Shown here: one piece after another, positions 7,669 through 16,395 of the stretch
How positions within the stretch are numbered: the first letter of the stretch is position 1
How the letters are laid out: each line of letters begins with the position of its first letter
Origin: JAFANK01 sp036741695
GTDB lineage: Bacteria > Vulcanimicrobiota > Vulcanimicrobiia > Eremiobacterales > Eremiobacteraceae
Assembly (NCBI GenBank): GCA_036741695.1
Contig: DAINRU010000019.1
Span: forward strand, 1-41,166
Length of the DNA: 41,166 nt
Direction of reading: 5' to 3'
The notes under the pieces: generated by a model
Told to the model about the DNA's origin: nothing
The model's input: the letters and a program-made list of their open reading frames with translations, nothing else
Database searches by the model: none
Position numbers and translations under genes: made by a program

Positions 7669-9300
7669 TTGCAAGTTCATGCCGTGCAACGTGTGGTTGA
7701 TCGTCCGGCGCGAGGCTTGCTGCTCTTACGCCTCGCCGTTTTTGCTTTTATCGCATCGCTGTATTTCGTCCGCCTCGGCGCGAGTTCGCTCTGGGATAAC
7801 AGCGAACCGACCTACGGCGAGATCGTAAAGGAGCTGTTCCGCACCGGCGACTGGTTGACGTTGCATTTCAACTACCACACCTGGTACATCCACCCGCCGC
7901 TCTGGTTTTGGACCGCCGGCCTTTCGGTCAAACTCTTCGGGCTCAACGAATTCGCGCTACGCCTGCCCGCCGCGCTGTGTGGTGTCGCGGCTGCGGCGGC
8001 GACCTATGCCGCGGGGCGTCGCCTCTACGGCGAGCTGGCAGGCATCCTTAGCGCTCTCGCCTTTGGAACGAGCCTCGAGGTCATCGTGATCTCGCGCATG
8101 GCCATTTTGGACAGCATGCTGCTGTTCTTCAGCACCGTCGCCACGCTGTGGATCTTCTTCGCCATCCGCGACGGCGATCGCAGGGCCTTTTGGATCGCGG
8201 TCATCGCAGCCGCGCTCGGCACGCTCACCAAGGGACCGGTGGCAGTTGCGCTGCCGCTGCTCGTCGTCATCGCCTTTCTCATGTGGACGAGGCGCCCGTT
8301 CTGGCGCGGACTGCCCTGGATCAGCGGTGCGATCGTCTATCTGCTCGTGGCGGGGTCGTGGTTCGCCTTGGAGACGCTGGCCAACGGCGGCGAATTTTTG
8401 ACCTCGTATTTCGGATTGAGCAACGTGGGCCGCTACCTCACGCCCTTTGAGAACCAGCCCGGGCCGTTTTGGTACTATCTACCGGTGGCGGCCATCGGTT
8501 TTTTCCCGTTTGTCGCCTTTTTGCCCAAAGCGATCAAGTCCGCGTGGCGGCGCTGGACCGAAGACGAGCGCTATCTGCTGACCTCGGCCATCGTGCCATT
8601 CATCTTCTTCTCCGCGGCGCAGACAAAGCTGCCCAATTATATCGTCGTCATCTTCCCCGGCCTAGCGATCATGGTGGGGAAGACGCTGCGTGACGCGATC
8701 ATGGAGAACAGCGTCAAGGCGCTGCGCGGCGCCCTCATCTTCTTGCCGGCGTCGCTCGTCTTGGTCACGATCGGCGTCGTTATGTACGGCGAGAGCCAGA
8801 ACGCGGGTCCCTTCCACGCACTCGCCCCGTCACTCGCCTTGCTCGGCTGGTTCGTCGTGCCCACCGCCATCGCCACGCTGCTCGTCACGTATCTCGCGAA
8901 CCGCGTATGGATAGCGCCGGTCGGGCTCGCGCTCATGATGGCCGGGTTCATCGGCACGGTCGCATGTTCGATCCTGCCGCGGACTGAGGCGTTCAAACCG
9001 ATGAAGGGCATGGCCGCCACCGTCATGTCGTACTACCGTCCAGGCGATAAGGTTGGCATCACGGGACCGCCCGGCGCATACTCGCTGCTCTTCTACACAG
9101 AATCGCACGGCTACACGTCGGTCGGATTCAGCAAGGATGCCGACATGCAACCGCAGGCGTTTTTCGACCAGCCGGCACGCGTGCTCGCGGTCGTCAGCCC
9201 GGGCGATCCCGCCATGCTGGCCCAGCATGGCATCAAGGTCTGGGTGCTCAAACGCACGCCGAAGCTATGGCTTGTGACCAACCGGCCTCCCAACGGTTGA
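7669..9300 (+). CDS. ArnT/PMT-type (GT39-like) membrane glycosyltransferase
   Basis: A 543-residue polytopic membrane protein with about 11-12 hydrophobic segments. The first periplasmic loop carries LWDNSEPTYGEIVKEL, followed by WYIHPPLWFW, the layout of PMT_2/ArnT-like enzymes that move a sugar from a polyprenyl-phosphate carrier to lipid or protein. ISRMAILDSMLLFF and LTKGPVAVALPLL are further family landmarks. The soluble C-terminus (about 440-543) faces the outside in homologues. The listed TTG is the most upstream start; GTG codons slightly downstream are possible. The GGAGGG at 7647-7652 fits an ATG at 7659 that opens only a 13-codon out-of-frame ORF, possibly a leader. Acceptor and donor are unknown. 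Confidence 0.88.
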   Translation: MQVHAVQRVVDRPARGLLLLRLAVFAFIASLYFVRLGASSLWDNSEPTYGEIVKELFRTGDWLTLHFNYHTWYIHPPLWFWTAGLSVKLFGLNEFALRLPAALCGVAAAAATYAAGRRLYGELAGILSALAFGTSLEVIVISRMAILDSMLLFFSTVATLWIFFAIRDGDRRAFWIAVIAAALGTLTKGPVAVALPLLVVIAFLMWTRRPFWRGLPWISGAIVYLLVAGSWFALETLANGGEFLTSYFGLSNVGRYLTPFENQPGPFWYYLPVAAIGFFPFVAFLPKAIKSAWRRWTEDERYLLTSAIVPFIFFSAAQTKLPNYIVVIFPGLAIMVGKTLRDAIMENSVKALRGALIFLPASLVLVTIGVVMYGESQNAGPFHALAPSLALLGWFVVPTAIATLLVTYLANRVWIAPVGLALMMAGFIGTVACSILPRTEAFKPMKGMAATVMSYYRPGDKVGITGPPGAYSLLFYTESHGYTSVGFSKDADMQPQAFFDQPARVLAVVSPGDPAMLAQHGIKVWVLKRTPKLWLVTNRPPNG

Positions 9301-9301
9301 G

Positions 9302-9922
9302 CTAAAGCCGCCGACGTTGGGAGTCGCTTGAGCTCGCTCGGGCTAATATCTCTTCGATCACCGACGTCTTGGCGTCGGCATAGTTCTGCACGAACTTCCA
9401 GTCTTTCGCGGCGAGCGTGCGCTTGGCGTCGGCGTAGCGCTCGCGATCGTCGGGATGCTGGCGAAGCCGATCCCGAAACGTCAGCATGCGGGCGATCTCA
9501 GGGCATCCTGGCGAGAAGACGTGCAGGTTGACGTTCGTGTCGGGCCCCTTGAGCACTCGGTGCTCGTGCCACTCGGGCTCGCGGATGCGCAGCACATACC
9601 CGCCCTTCTCCAAGTCGGGCACGTATGCTGGCTCATCGGCCGATGCGGCGACGACGAGCACGACGTCGATGATAGGCTTTGCGATGAGCCCGGGCACCGA
9701 CGTCGAGCCGACGTGTTCGATCGCAAGCGCCCGCTCTGCCAGAATGCCTTTGATGCGCGCCGCCTCCGCAATGAACAACTGGGGCCAGCGAGGATCGTAG
9801 TCTTCGAGCACGATGCGGCCGGCCAGCGGTTTGAGCTCGCCGATCGTGACCTCGCGGATCTGCTCTTCCGTATGCGACGGTGGGTCTGCAGGGCCGTCCT
9901 GATGTGGCATAGCGCTCGTCAC
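9302..9922 (-). CDS. GrpB family protein (UPF0157, nucleotidyltransferase fold)
   Basis: A 206-residue protein. After a polar N-terminal extension of about 35 residues comes the GrpB domain with DYDPRWPQLF, IEHVGSTSVPGLIAKPIID, RIREPEWHEHRVL and NLHVFSPGCPEI, ending with a helical part (LAAKDWKFVQNYADAKTSVI). The GST-x-D arrangement resembles minimal nucleotidyltransferases, and family members are sometimes found fused to dephospho-CoA kinase. No reaction is established. The start is GTG at 9922 or ATG at 9910. Its stop lies one base from the stop of the convergent glycosyltransferase, with no terminator between. It trails resC by 33 bp. Confidence 0.9.
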   Translation of the reverse strand: MTSAMPHQDGPADPPSHTEEQIREVTIGELKPLAGRIVLEDYDPRWPQLFIAEAARIKGILAERALAIEHVGSTSVPGLIAKPIIDVVLVVAASADEPAYVPDLEKGGYVLRIREPEWHEHRVLKGPDTNVNLHVFSPGCPEIARMLTFRDRLRQHPDDRERYADAKRTLAAKDWKFVQNYADAKTSVIEEILARASSSDSQRRRL

Positions 9923-9955
9923 GTAAGACCGTGTGCGGGGCTAAACCGTCGCACC

Positions 9956-10906
9956 CTATTTGTATGAGTGCAAGCCGCTGATCCAGATGTTCACGCCGAA
10001 GTAGCAGAACAATATCGAGATGAAGCCGGCGATGGACCACCAGGCTGCGCGCACGCCGCGCCACGACGGCCGCGTGTGCAGGTGCAGGTACGAGGCGTAG
10101 ATGAGCCATGAGGCCAGGGCCGCCGTCTCTTTAGGGTCCCACTGCCAATAGCTCCCCCATGCCATGTGTGCCCAGACGCCGCCAAGGATGATGCCGACGG
10201 TCAACAAGATCTCGCCGACCGCGATGACGCGATACGACACGACGTCAAGACGCGCCGATGCAGGCACCATGTCGAGCCAGCCGAGCCAGGCCGGTCTGCC
10301 GATCGCCGCTCCCTGCGCCGCGACCGCTGCGCCCACCGACCGGCCGGCGACGCGCGCCACCCGGTCCTCATCCCACTTCTTGAGCAGATAGACGATACTC
10401 GTCGCGAATCCGATGAGAAATGCGGCATAGGAGGCGAGCACGATGGGCACGTGGATGAAGATCCACGGGCTCTGCAGCGACGGCACGAGCGGCTCGAGCC
10501 CCTTGTTCCAGCCCTTGGCGTAAGCGAGCAGTGCATCGGTGAAGCCCAAGACGAGCGGTCCTGCGAACCATATGTTGAAGCGCGATCCAAAGATCAAAAA
10601 CATGATGACGGCCCAGAACGAGACCATCGACAGCGAGCCGTACAGGTCGTTCCACGGCACGTGGTGGCTGTAGTATGCCCGCAGACCAAGGCTCATGCCC
10701 TGGCTGACAAGCCCAGCGACGGTGAGGAGCAGGGCCAGGCCCACCACGCCGCGGTTGCGGAAAAACCAGTAGACGACGAACGCCGCGATGGCCAGCGCAT
10801 AGAGGACCACCGCCGCGTCATACCAGCCCATGTACTGCAGCGTGTGTTGCGTCATCGCCGCCTGCACGTTGGCGTTGTACTGCGTATACTGATTGCTCTC
10901 AGGCAT
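9956..10906 (-). CDS. resC: Cytochrome c biogenesis protein ResC/CcsA
   Basis: Integral membrane haem-handling subunit of system II cytochrome c maturation; with ResB it carries haem outward and attaches it to apocytochrome. The 316-residue protein has eight or so membrane helices. The tryptophan-rich periplasmic motif WGSYWQWDPKETAAL is followed by WLIYASYLHLHTRP, and conserved His residues occur at HHVPW and IFIHVPIV. A loop of about 50 residues (near 180-230) is rich in Ala/Gly and variable. The start overlaps the end of resB by 8 bp. The short polar N-terminus before the first helix is unusual but plausible. Confidence 0.95.
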   Translation of the reverse strand: MPESNQYTQYNANVQAAMTQHTLQYMGWYDAAVVLYALAIAAFVVYWFFRNRGVVGLALLLTVAGLVSQGMSLGLRAYYSHHVPWNDLYGSLSMVSFWAVIMFLIFGSRFNIWFAGPLVLGFTDALLAYAKGWNKGLEPLVPSLQSPWIFIHVPIVLASYAAFLIGFATSIVYLLKKWDEDRVARVAGRSVGAAVAAQGAAIGRPAWLGWLDMVPASARLDVVSYRVIAVGEILLTVGIILGGVWAHMAWGSYWQWDPKETAALASWLIYASYLHLHTRPSWRGVRAAWWSIAGFISILFCYFGVNIWISGLHSYK

Positions 10907-12347
10907 ATGCTTTCACTCGATCCTCGTCATGCGCGCCGCCGCCGGCTGCAAGCGCGTGCGCAAGCCCCGTGGTGAGCGCCGCGAACTCATCTTCGTAGAT
11001 GGCGTTGCCCTTGGTCGTGGTTGCTGCCACTTCGACGGCGCAGGCATCCCCCTCTGCGCGGATTTTCGCGTACAGCTTCACTGGCACGAAGAAGAGCGCC
11101 ATGACGAAGCCCGTCACGAGGATGATGCAGCCCAGCGCCACCCAGCTTTGGCCTGGGTCGTAGCGATAGGTCAGCCCCGTCGAGGGCGTCGGCGTAAGCG
11201 CTGTGACCCTGTATCCATCACCGACGTCGATGCTCGAACCGACGGGCAAGAGCACAGGCCGGTTGGACGTGGGGATGTTGTCGTGGAAGATCCAGATCGC
11301 GTACTCATCGCTTGCCGGCAATGCGACGCCGGCCGGGGTCTGGGACGGATCGGTCGGACCGAGCAGCGTGCCATACTCGATGACCCGGCTCGTGCCCGGC
11401 AAGAAGATCGCGTCCTGCGGTTGCAAGCGCCCCTCCGTGCCCGGCAGCGCCAGGACCTTGCCGCGCTGTGTGACCTGCAAGTGTCCGGCGAAGCTGTAGG
11501 ATGCCTGATAGAAGTAGACGCCCGCCTGCGTGATGTGGGGATGGTTTACGAGGATGATGGCGCGCGATGCTGTGCCTGACGCATCCGCGAAGGTCACGTC
11601 GGATTGGAATTTTTGCGCCTGATAGATGACCCCACCCGGCGTCTGCACCGGGACGAACTGCGCCGTGAATGTGTCGAGCGTCAGGCGCAGGTTCGCGGGC
11701 GAGACCACGGCGGTCTCTCCTCTGTAGAGCACGACCTGCCCCGAGAAGCCGTGCAACCAGCCCAAGAACACGCCGAACGCGATGACCGTAAAGCCGAGGT
11801 GCGCGACGAGCACGCCGTAGCGCGCCCACTTCTGCTTGTCGCCGAAGATCCAGCGAGCGCCGTCGATCACCTGCGAGCGCAGCGAAAAGCCGCGCGACCG
11901 CAAGTAGCGCTCGGCGGCTTCGGAAGTCACGGCCGCATCCGCGCCGGCAGCGACAGCGGCGTGCAGCCCGAAGTTCCCGATCGGCACCGCGCGATCTTTG
12001 GGGAAGCGTTTGGGGATGACGCGCCGGAAGGTGCACACCGACATCGAGAGCAGCAGCAGCACGACGAGCGAGATGTACGGCACGGAATGGAAGATGCCGG
12101 TGAGATGCAGCCGCACGATCGCGTTTGCGATGGGCAGCGGATACGTGTCGTAGTAATGCTGTTCCGGTTGGTTCTGATCGACGATCGTACCAACCGTCGT
12201 CATCGCCGACCAGATGAGGAAGATGACGACCGGGAACATCACATTGCTGAGAAGGTTGAGGATCTCCTCAAGCAGCGGCTCGGATGCATGCTGCGGCGAG
12301 CTGTGTTTCGCCTTCACCTGCGCTGCCTGCGCGCGTACCGAACTCAA
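10899..12347 (-). CDS. resB: Cytochrome c biogenesis protein ResB/Ccs1
   Basis: Partner of ResC in system II. The 482-residue protein has three N-terminal membrane helices (LLSNVMFPVVIFLIWSAMTT near 30-50, YISLVVLLLLSMSVCTFRRV near 90-115, YGVLVAHLGFTVIAFGVFLG near 180-200). A large extracytoplasmic beta-rich domain and a final helix near 410-430 (ALGCIILVTGFVMALFF) follow. CTFRRVIPKRFP after helix 2 is a ResB landmark. The track start is TTG at 12347; a GTG eleven codons later is an alternative, and no good Shine-Dalgarno helps to choose. The 147-bp space from tatC carries the second copy of the AACGGACCT palindrome. Confidence 0.94.
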   Translation of the reverse strand: MSSVRAQAAQVKAKHSSPQHASEPLLEEILNLLSNVMFPVVIFLIWSAMTTVGTIVDQNQPEQHYYDTYPLPIANAIVRLHLTGIFHSVPYISLVVLLLLSMSVCTFRRVIPKRFPKDRAVPIGNFGLHAAVAAGADAAVTSEAAERYLRSRGFSLRSQVIDGARWIFGDKQKWARYGVLVAHLGFTVIAFGVFLGWLHGFSGQVVLYRGETAVVSPANLRLTLDTFTAQFVPVQTPGGVIYQAQKFQSDVTFADASGTASRAIILVNHPHITQAGVYFYQASYSFAGHLQVTQRGKVLALPGTEGRLQPQDAIFLPGTSRVIEYGTLLGPTDPSQTPAGVALPASDEYAIWIFHDNIPTSNRPVLLPVGSSIDVGDGYRVTALTPTPSTGLTYRYDPGQSWVALGCIILVTGFVMALFFVPVKLYAKIRAEGDACAVEVAATTTKGNAIYEDEFAALTTGLAHALAAGGGAHDEDRVKAYA

Positions 12348-12430
12348 GGGCCTATCACGTGCCTCGCTGTCGACGCTATTGCGAACGCGATTCCGCTTCT
12401 CGCCATAGACGACTTCCCCTGGTCAGATGA

Positions 12431-12448
12431 AACGGACCTGAAGGTCCG
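12431..12448. repeat. Palindrome with AACGGACCT arm (copy 2)
   Basis: CGGACCT and AGGTCCG form a perfect 7-bp inverted repeat around a GA spacer, preceded by AA as in the copy at 5605-5624. It lies in the space between tatC and resB, upstream of resB. There is no T-tract on either side, so it does not look like a finished intrinsic terminator. It could be a protein-binding site or a dispersed palindrome. Confidence 0.6.
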
Positions 12449-12494
12449 CTGCTGCAAAGGTCCACTGCCGCAAACGTCGGTTGCTACAAAGACG

Positions 12495-13259
12495 TCAGCG
12501 CGGCGATATTTTCGGTTGCGTGAAGCGCACCACGATGATGCTCAATCCGTACAGCGCAAGCAATGGCGCACCGAGCAAGAGCATGGTGAGCGGATTGCCG
12601 TCCGGTGCTGCGATGGCGGCGGCGATCATGATGACGATGGTGGCGTAGCGCCACCCTTTGACAAGCGAGCGCGCATTGACAAGCCCGACGCTCGCCAGGA
12701 TCGAGAGCACGATGGGCAGCTGGAACATGATCGCGAAGATCGCGAGCAGCAGCGTGATGAAGCCGACGGTGGGATCGAGCTGATAGGTGCCGACCACCCC
12801 CGCGCTCTGCGTGAAACCCAGCAGCCGGGTCATGATGAACGGCAGGATGAAGAAACCGCATACGGCGAGACCGATCGCCGACATGACGAAGCTCGGAATG
12901 GCGTACCATACCACGCGCGAGCGCAGTCTGCGGTCCAACGCCGGCGCGATGAACGCATACGTCTGATAGAGGATGATGGGGAAGGCGATGACGATGCCGA
13001 TGAGGAGCGACAGCTTCAGATAGACGCGGAATATCTCCGTCGGCGAGAACACATGCAGCTGGATGCCGCTCAAGAAGTATCTCTCGACGAAGGTGAGGAG
13101 CTTGCCGACGACCGCGAGTCCGGCGATCGAACACGCGGCGACCGCCGCCACGCAGATGATGAGCCGGCGACGCAGCTCGGCAAGGTGCTCGGTGAACGTC
13201 ATCTCGACGTCGTCGGAGGCGGGGCGCACCTGCGGCGCTTCGGCCATCTGCGTCGACAT
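12495..13259 (-). CDS. tatC: Sec-independent protein translocase TatC
   Basis: Core receptor of the twin-arginine translocase, exporting folded proteins. The 254-residue protein has six membrane helices. The cytoplasmic N-terminus carries FTEHLAELRRRLI, the family's start signature. FSPTEIFRVYLKLSLLIGIVIAFPIILYQ contains the conserved Pro/Glu region, followed by FIAPAL and RRLRSRVV. It sits 17 bp after tatA in the same direction, forming a minimal TatA-TatC pair. Export of folded redox proteins fits the neighbouring cytochrome c and quinone genes. Confidence 0.97.
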   Translation of the reverse strand: MSTQMAEAPQVRPASDDVEMTFTEHLAELRRRLIICVAAVAACSIAGLAVVGKLLTFVERYFLSGIQLHVFSPTEIFRVYLKLSLLIGIVIAFPIILYQTYAFIAPALDRRLRSRVVWYAIPSFVMSAIGLAVCGFFILPFIMTRLLGFTQSAGVVGTYQLDPTVGFITLLLAIFAIMFQLPIVLSILASVGLVNARSLVKGWRYATIVIMIAAAIAAPDGNPLTMLLLGAPLLALYGLSIIVVRFTQPKISPR

Positions 13260-13276
13260 CGATCAGGTGAGAGGGA

Positions 13277-13510
13277 TTATTGCTGCGGCGCTGGCGGGGG
13301 CGGCGTGGGTGAGGTGCCCGTCGCGGCGGCGTTGGACGCCGGAGGCGGTGCCGGCGTCGTGTCGCCGTGCTGCGCCTTTTCGAATTCTTTCTTCGCCTCG
13401 CCCATCGACCGCGCGAGCTTCGGGATCCGATCGGCGCCGAAGAGCAGTACCGCGAGCCCGACCAGGACCGCGATCTCCGGACCGGAGATGATCGCAAACG
13501 TTGGGGTCAT
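13277..13510 (-). CDS. tatA: Twin-arginine translocase subunit TatA/TatB family
   Basis: A 77-residue protein with one N-terminal membrane helix (SGPEIAVLVGLAVLLFG), then the amphipathic helix RIPKLARSMGEAKKEFEKA and a Pro/Ala/Thr-rich tail. LLFGADRIPKLARSMG is the TatA signature. The short length favours TatA over TatB. A GGAG lies about 12 bases before the ATG, rather far for a strong ribosome site. The next upstream gene ends 68 bp away. Confidence 0.93.
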   Translation of the reverse strand: MTPTFAIISGPEIAVLVGLAVLLFGADRIPKLARSMGEAKKEFEKAQHGDTTPAPPPASNAAATGTSPTPPPPAPQQ

Positions 13511-13578
13511 GTGAGCGTGAAGCTCCTTTCGAGTTCCTTCGTATGGAATATCGGCGAAGGCGACGATCGCCCTGCAGG

Positions 13579-14589
13579 CTAGGATGAGTATTCGCTAAGA
13601 GCGTGCGTCAGCGCTTCAAGCTCGGCGGCTGCTTTGCTGGGGGCAAGCTGGCTGACCGCCGCCCGGGCTTGTGCCTCGTAGTCCTTCACCACCCGCTTCG
13701 CGCCTTCGATAGCGGGGTGCTGACGCAAGCGGCTGACCACCTGGGCGAGCACCGCCGTCGCGCCGCCCGTCTCGAGGTCGGATCGTGCGAAGAGCTCGGC
13801 GGCGACGGCGCGCAGCTCGGGATCGCCTGATTCGAGCGCCATGATGAGCGGCAGGGTGACCTTGCGTTCGCGCAGATCGGAGCCGGCCGGCTTGCCGAGC
13901 GCCGCTTCACTCGCGGTGATGTCGAGCAGATCGTCGCGGATCTGGAACGCCATGCCGAACGCCCAGCCATAGGCGCGCAGCGCCAGCACGACCGGATGCT
14001 GGCGCAACGTGGGACCTGACTTCCCCGTCGTGCGCTGCAAGGCGACGATCGAGCCCACTTCTGCGCACGATGCGAACAGCTCGGCCGTCTTCTTCCCGAT
14101 GATCTCATAGTACTGATCGCGTGCGAGCTGCAGATTGCCCATGGCGCGCAGCTGCTTCACCTCGCCGTTGCAGATCTCGGAGAGCATCGATGACAGGATG
14201 GTGGGCACGGGATTGTCGTAGCCCAGCGTGACCTTCTTGAAGACCCAGGAGAAGAGATAGTCACCGGCCAGCACCGAGAAACGGTTGCCGTGGACGTTGT
14301 TCGTAGAATCTCTGCCGCGCCGTAGATCGGCGTTGTCGACCACGTCGTCATGGATGAGCGTCGCGACATGGATGAGCTCCATGTACGAGGCGAGCACCGG
14401 GTCTTTGGGCGCGTCGGCATTGGTGGCAGTCGCGGCCAACAGCGTCATGCGCGGGCGAAGTTCTTTTCCACCTGCGTCGAGCATGGCCCAGACCGCGCCC
14501 GCGATCTGCGCGTTCTCAAGGCTGAGCTCTTCGCGGACGAACTGCTCGACGACCTCACGGATGACGCTCGACGACGAACTGCTGATCAT
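13579..14589 (-). CDS. Long-chain trans-polyprenyl diphosphate synthase
   Basis: Class I prenyltransferase that extends an allylic diphosphate with isopentenyl diphosphate, here most likely making the menaquinone side chain. The 336-residue protein has GGKELRPRM (residues 40-48), the first Asp-rich motif DDVVD (81-85) followed by RRGRDSTNNVHG, and the second Asp-rich motif FQIRDDLLD (D219, D220, D223). The residue five before the first motif is Ala76, small rather than aromatic, which suggests a long product (inference). The start overlaps the menG stop (ATGA), tying side-chain synthesis to ring methylation. Confidence 0.93.
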   Translation of the reverse strand: MISSSSSSVIREVVEQFVREELSLENAQIAGAVWAMLDAGGKELRPRMTLLAATATNADAPKDPVLASYMELIHVATLIHDDVVDNADLRRGRDSTNNVHGNRFSVLAGDYLFSWVFKKVTLGYDNPVPTILSSMLSEICNGEVKQLRAMGNLQLARDQYYEIIGKKTAELFASCAEVGSIVALQRTTGKSGPTLRQHPVVLALRAYGWAFGMAFQIRDDLLDITASEAALGKPAGSDLRERKVTLPLIMALESGDPELRAVAAELFARSDLETGGATAVLAQVVSRLRQHPAIEGAKRVVKDYEAQARAAVSQLAPSKAAAELEALTHALSEYSS

Positions 14590-15320
14590 GACAGGCTCGC
14601 TGCGAACTCCGGCTCGGCGCGCACGACGGTCGATGCGTCGGTCGTGCCGATGTGCAGGTTTGCCACGCCGCCGACAAGCGACACGTTGCGCGTGTGCGGG
14701 AAACCGTTGTTCTTGAAGAGACTTGCGAGCGTGCGCGCATCGGGGAAATTGATGAGCGACTCCGGCAGGTAGCGGTAGGCCGCTCGGTCACCGCCGACCA
14801 TGCCTCCCAACCAGGGGATCACGCCATAGAAATATGCGAAGAATGCGCGGCGCAGCAACGGATTATCGGGCTTGCCGACCTCGAGATTGACGAATGACCC
14901 GCCGGGCTTGAGCACCCGTGCGACCTCGCGCAGGCAGGCCGCGATATCGGTCACGTTGCGCATCGAGAACGCCATCGTCGCGGCGTCGAACGTTCCCGAA
15001 CCGAAGGGAAGTTTGAGAACGTCCGCTTCCTCGTAGCGTGTGTTGGCGCGACCTTCATGGGCGCGGGCGATGGCGAGCATCTGCGGGCTGAAATCGACGC
15101 CCGTGACGCGGCCGCTGGGCACGCGGCGCGCGAGCTCGCGCGTCAGAGCGCCCGTGCCGCAGCACAGATCGAGCACGTGGGCATCGGTGGCCAGCATAAG
15201 GCTGCCGGCTGCCTGTTTGCGCCACAGCGCGTCGACGCCGCCGGTCATGACGGTGTTGGCGAGGTCGTACCGCCTCGCGATCTTGTCGAACATCTCGCGA
15301 ACGGCGCTTCCCTTATCCAT
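14586..15320 (-). CDS. menG: Demethylmenaquinone methyltransferase (MenG/UbiE)
   Basis: SAM-dependent C-methylation of demethylmenaquinone, the last step of menaquinone synthesis. The start ATG at 15320 gives MDKGSAVREMFDKIARRYDLAN, the usual UbiE/MenG N-terminus; the frame stays open 39 codons further upstream but without family similarity. The SAM motif is VLDLCCGTGALTREL. AFSMRNVTD and EVARVLKPGG follow, and YRYLPESLINFPD near the C-terminus is characteristic. The resulting length is 244 residues. The stop overlaps the start of the polyprenyl synthase. No Shine-Dalgarno is evident. Confidence 0.95.
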   Translation of the reverse strand: MDKGSAVREMFDKIARRYDLANTVMTGGVDALWRKQAAGSLMLATDAHVLDLCCGTGALTRELARRVPSGRVTGVDFSPQMLAIARAHEGRANTRYEEADVLKLPFGSGTFDAATMAFSMRNVTDIAACLREVARVLKPGGSFVNLEVGKPDNPLLRRAFFAYFYGVIPWLGGMVGGDRAAYRYLPESLINFPDARTLASLFKNNGFPHTRNVSLVGGVANLHIGTTDASTVVRAEPEFAASLS

Positions 15321-15428
15321 ATCGGTTGTGGCTGGTTCACGCGGGCCGCGACCCTTTCCTGGGATTGCGCTGGCACGTGTGCGACCATGCGCTTGACGCG
15401 GATGCCACCACGCGTGAGGGGAGAGCGC

Positions 15429-16349
15429 ATGGAACAACTTCGGGTCGCCTTTGGCTACGCAGCGCGCGATGCGTTGTGCGCGGCATTCGATGCGGCGCGC
15501 GAGCGCATCGACCTCGAATGCTACAGCCTGTCAGATCCCGCGGTCATCGCAAGTCTCAACGCCGCCGCCCAGCGACACGTCGCGGTGAGCGTGCACGTCG
15601 AAGCCCACCCGTCTCGATACGGCCGCAAACCGGACACGGGCGAGCGCCCGGATGCGGCGCGGCCGTCATCCGCCGTCGACTCCCTGCGCCGCAGATTCGT
15701 CGCGGGCGTCGCGCTCGTCGCCGAGGACGATCCCAACGTCCTCATGCACGGCAAGGCCGCGGTCGTCGACGGACACACCGCGCTCATCGCGACCGCGAAC
15801 CTCACCACCTGTGGTTTTGAGAGCCCGGGCGAGGTGCTCGTGACCGATGCTGTGCCAAGCGACGTCGCCGCAGTCGCAGCGTCCATCAGCGGATCCGCGG
15901 TCAGCGGCGACTACGTCGTGAGCGGACCCGCTGCATCGTTGCGCGCTCGCCTGCAACATCTGTTGGAATCACCCGGTGACCTGCGCATTGCCACTGAGGA
16001 TCTCTCGGACGAACGCGTCGTCGGCGCGCTCGAGACGCGCAGCGCAGCAGGCCACCACGACCGGGTGCTCATCGAAGCGGACTGCCGCGTCAGCCGCACC
16101 CAATACCAAGCGCTCGCACAGCTGCGCGCTGCCGGGATCGACGTCCGCACGCTGCCCACCGGGTACATGCATGAGAAGTATGTGGACGGCGGCGACGAGA
16201 TCTATGTGGGATCGGCCAACCTCACCCGTAATGGATTAGATGAAGCACGCGAGCTCGGCATCGTCGCGCCCGCATTGGCGTTGGGCCAGGGGGCGCAAGC
16301 GCTGCGCGCCGGCTTCGACGGCATGTGGTCGAGCGCCGTCCCCGCCTGA
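15429..16349 (+). CDS. Phospholipase D-like domain protein
   Basis: A 306-residue protein with two PLD half-sites. The first has HGKAAVVDG then IATANLT (H-x-K-x4-D plus Asn), and the second has MHEKYVDGGDEIYVGSANLT. Both catalytic His-Lys pairs are present, so activity is plausible. Members cleave or transfer phosphodiesters of lipids or nucleic acids; the substrate here is unknown. There is no signal peptide or membrane helix, so it is probably cytoplasmic. The ATG at 15429 has AGGGGAG four bases upstream, which decides the start although the frame is open much further left. It is divergent from menG with about 108 bp between. Confidence 0.87.
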   Translation: MEQLRVAFGYAARDALCAAFDAARERIDLECYSLSDPAVIASLNAAAQRHVAVSVHVEAHPSRYGRKPDTGERPDAARPSSAVDSLRRRFVAGVALVAEDDPNVLMHGKAAVVDGHTALIATANLTTCGFESPGEVLVTDAVPSDVAAVAASISGSAVSGDYVVSGPAASLRARLQHLLESPGDLRIATEDLSDERVVGALETRSAAGHHDRVLIEADCRVSRTQYQALAQLRAAGIDVRTLPTGYMHEKYVDGGDEIYVGSANLTRNGLDEARELGIVAPALALGQGAQALRAGFDGMWSSAVPA

Positions 16350-16395
16350 CGCACGTCGCGAGCGCACGTCACGTTCTCGCACCGTCATGACTCCG

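Noticed and set aside
11604..13514. 636-codon plus-strand frame opposite resB, tatC and tatA
   Set aside because: Antisense shadow, rich in Arg, Asp and His, with no family similarity; the minus-strand genes are certain.
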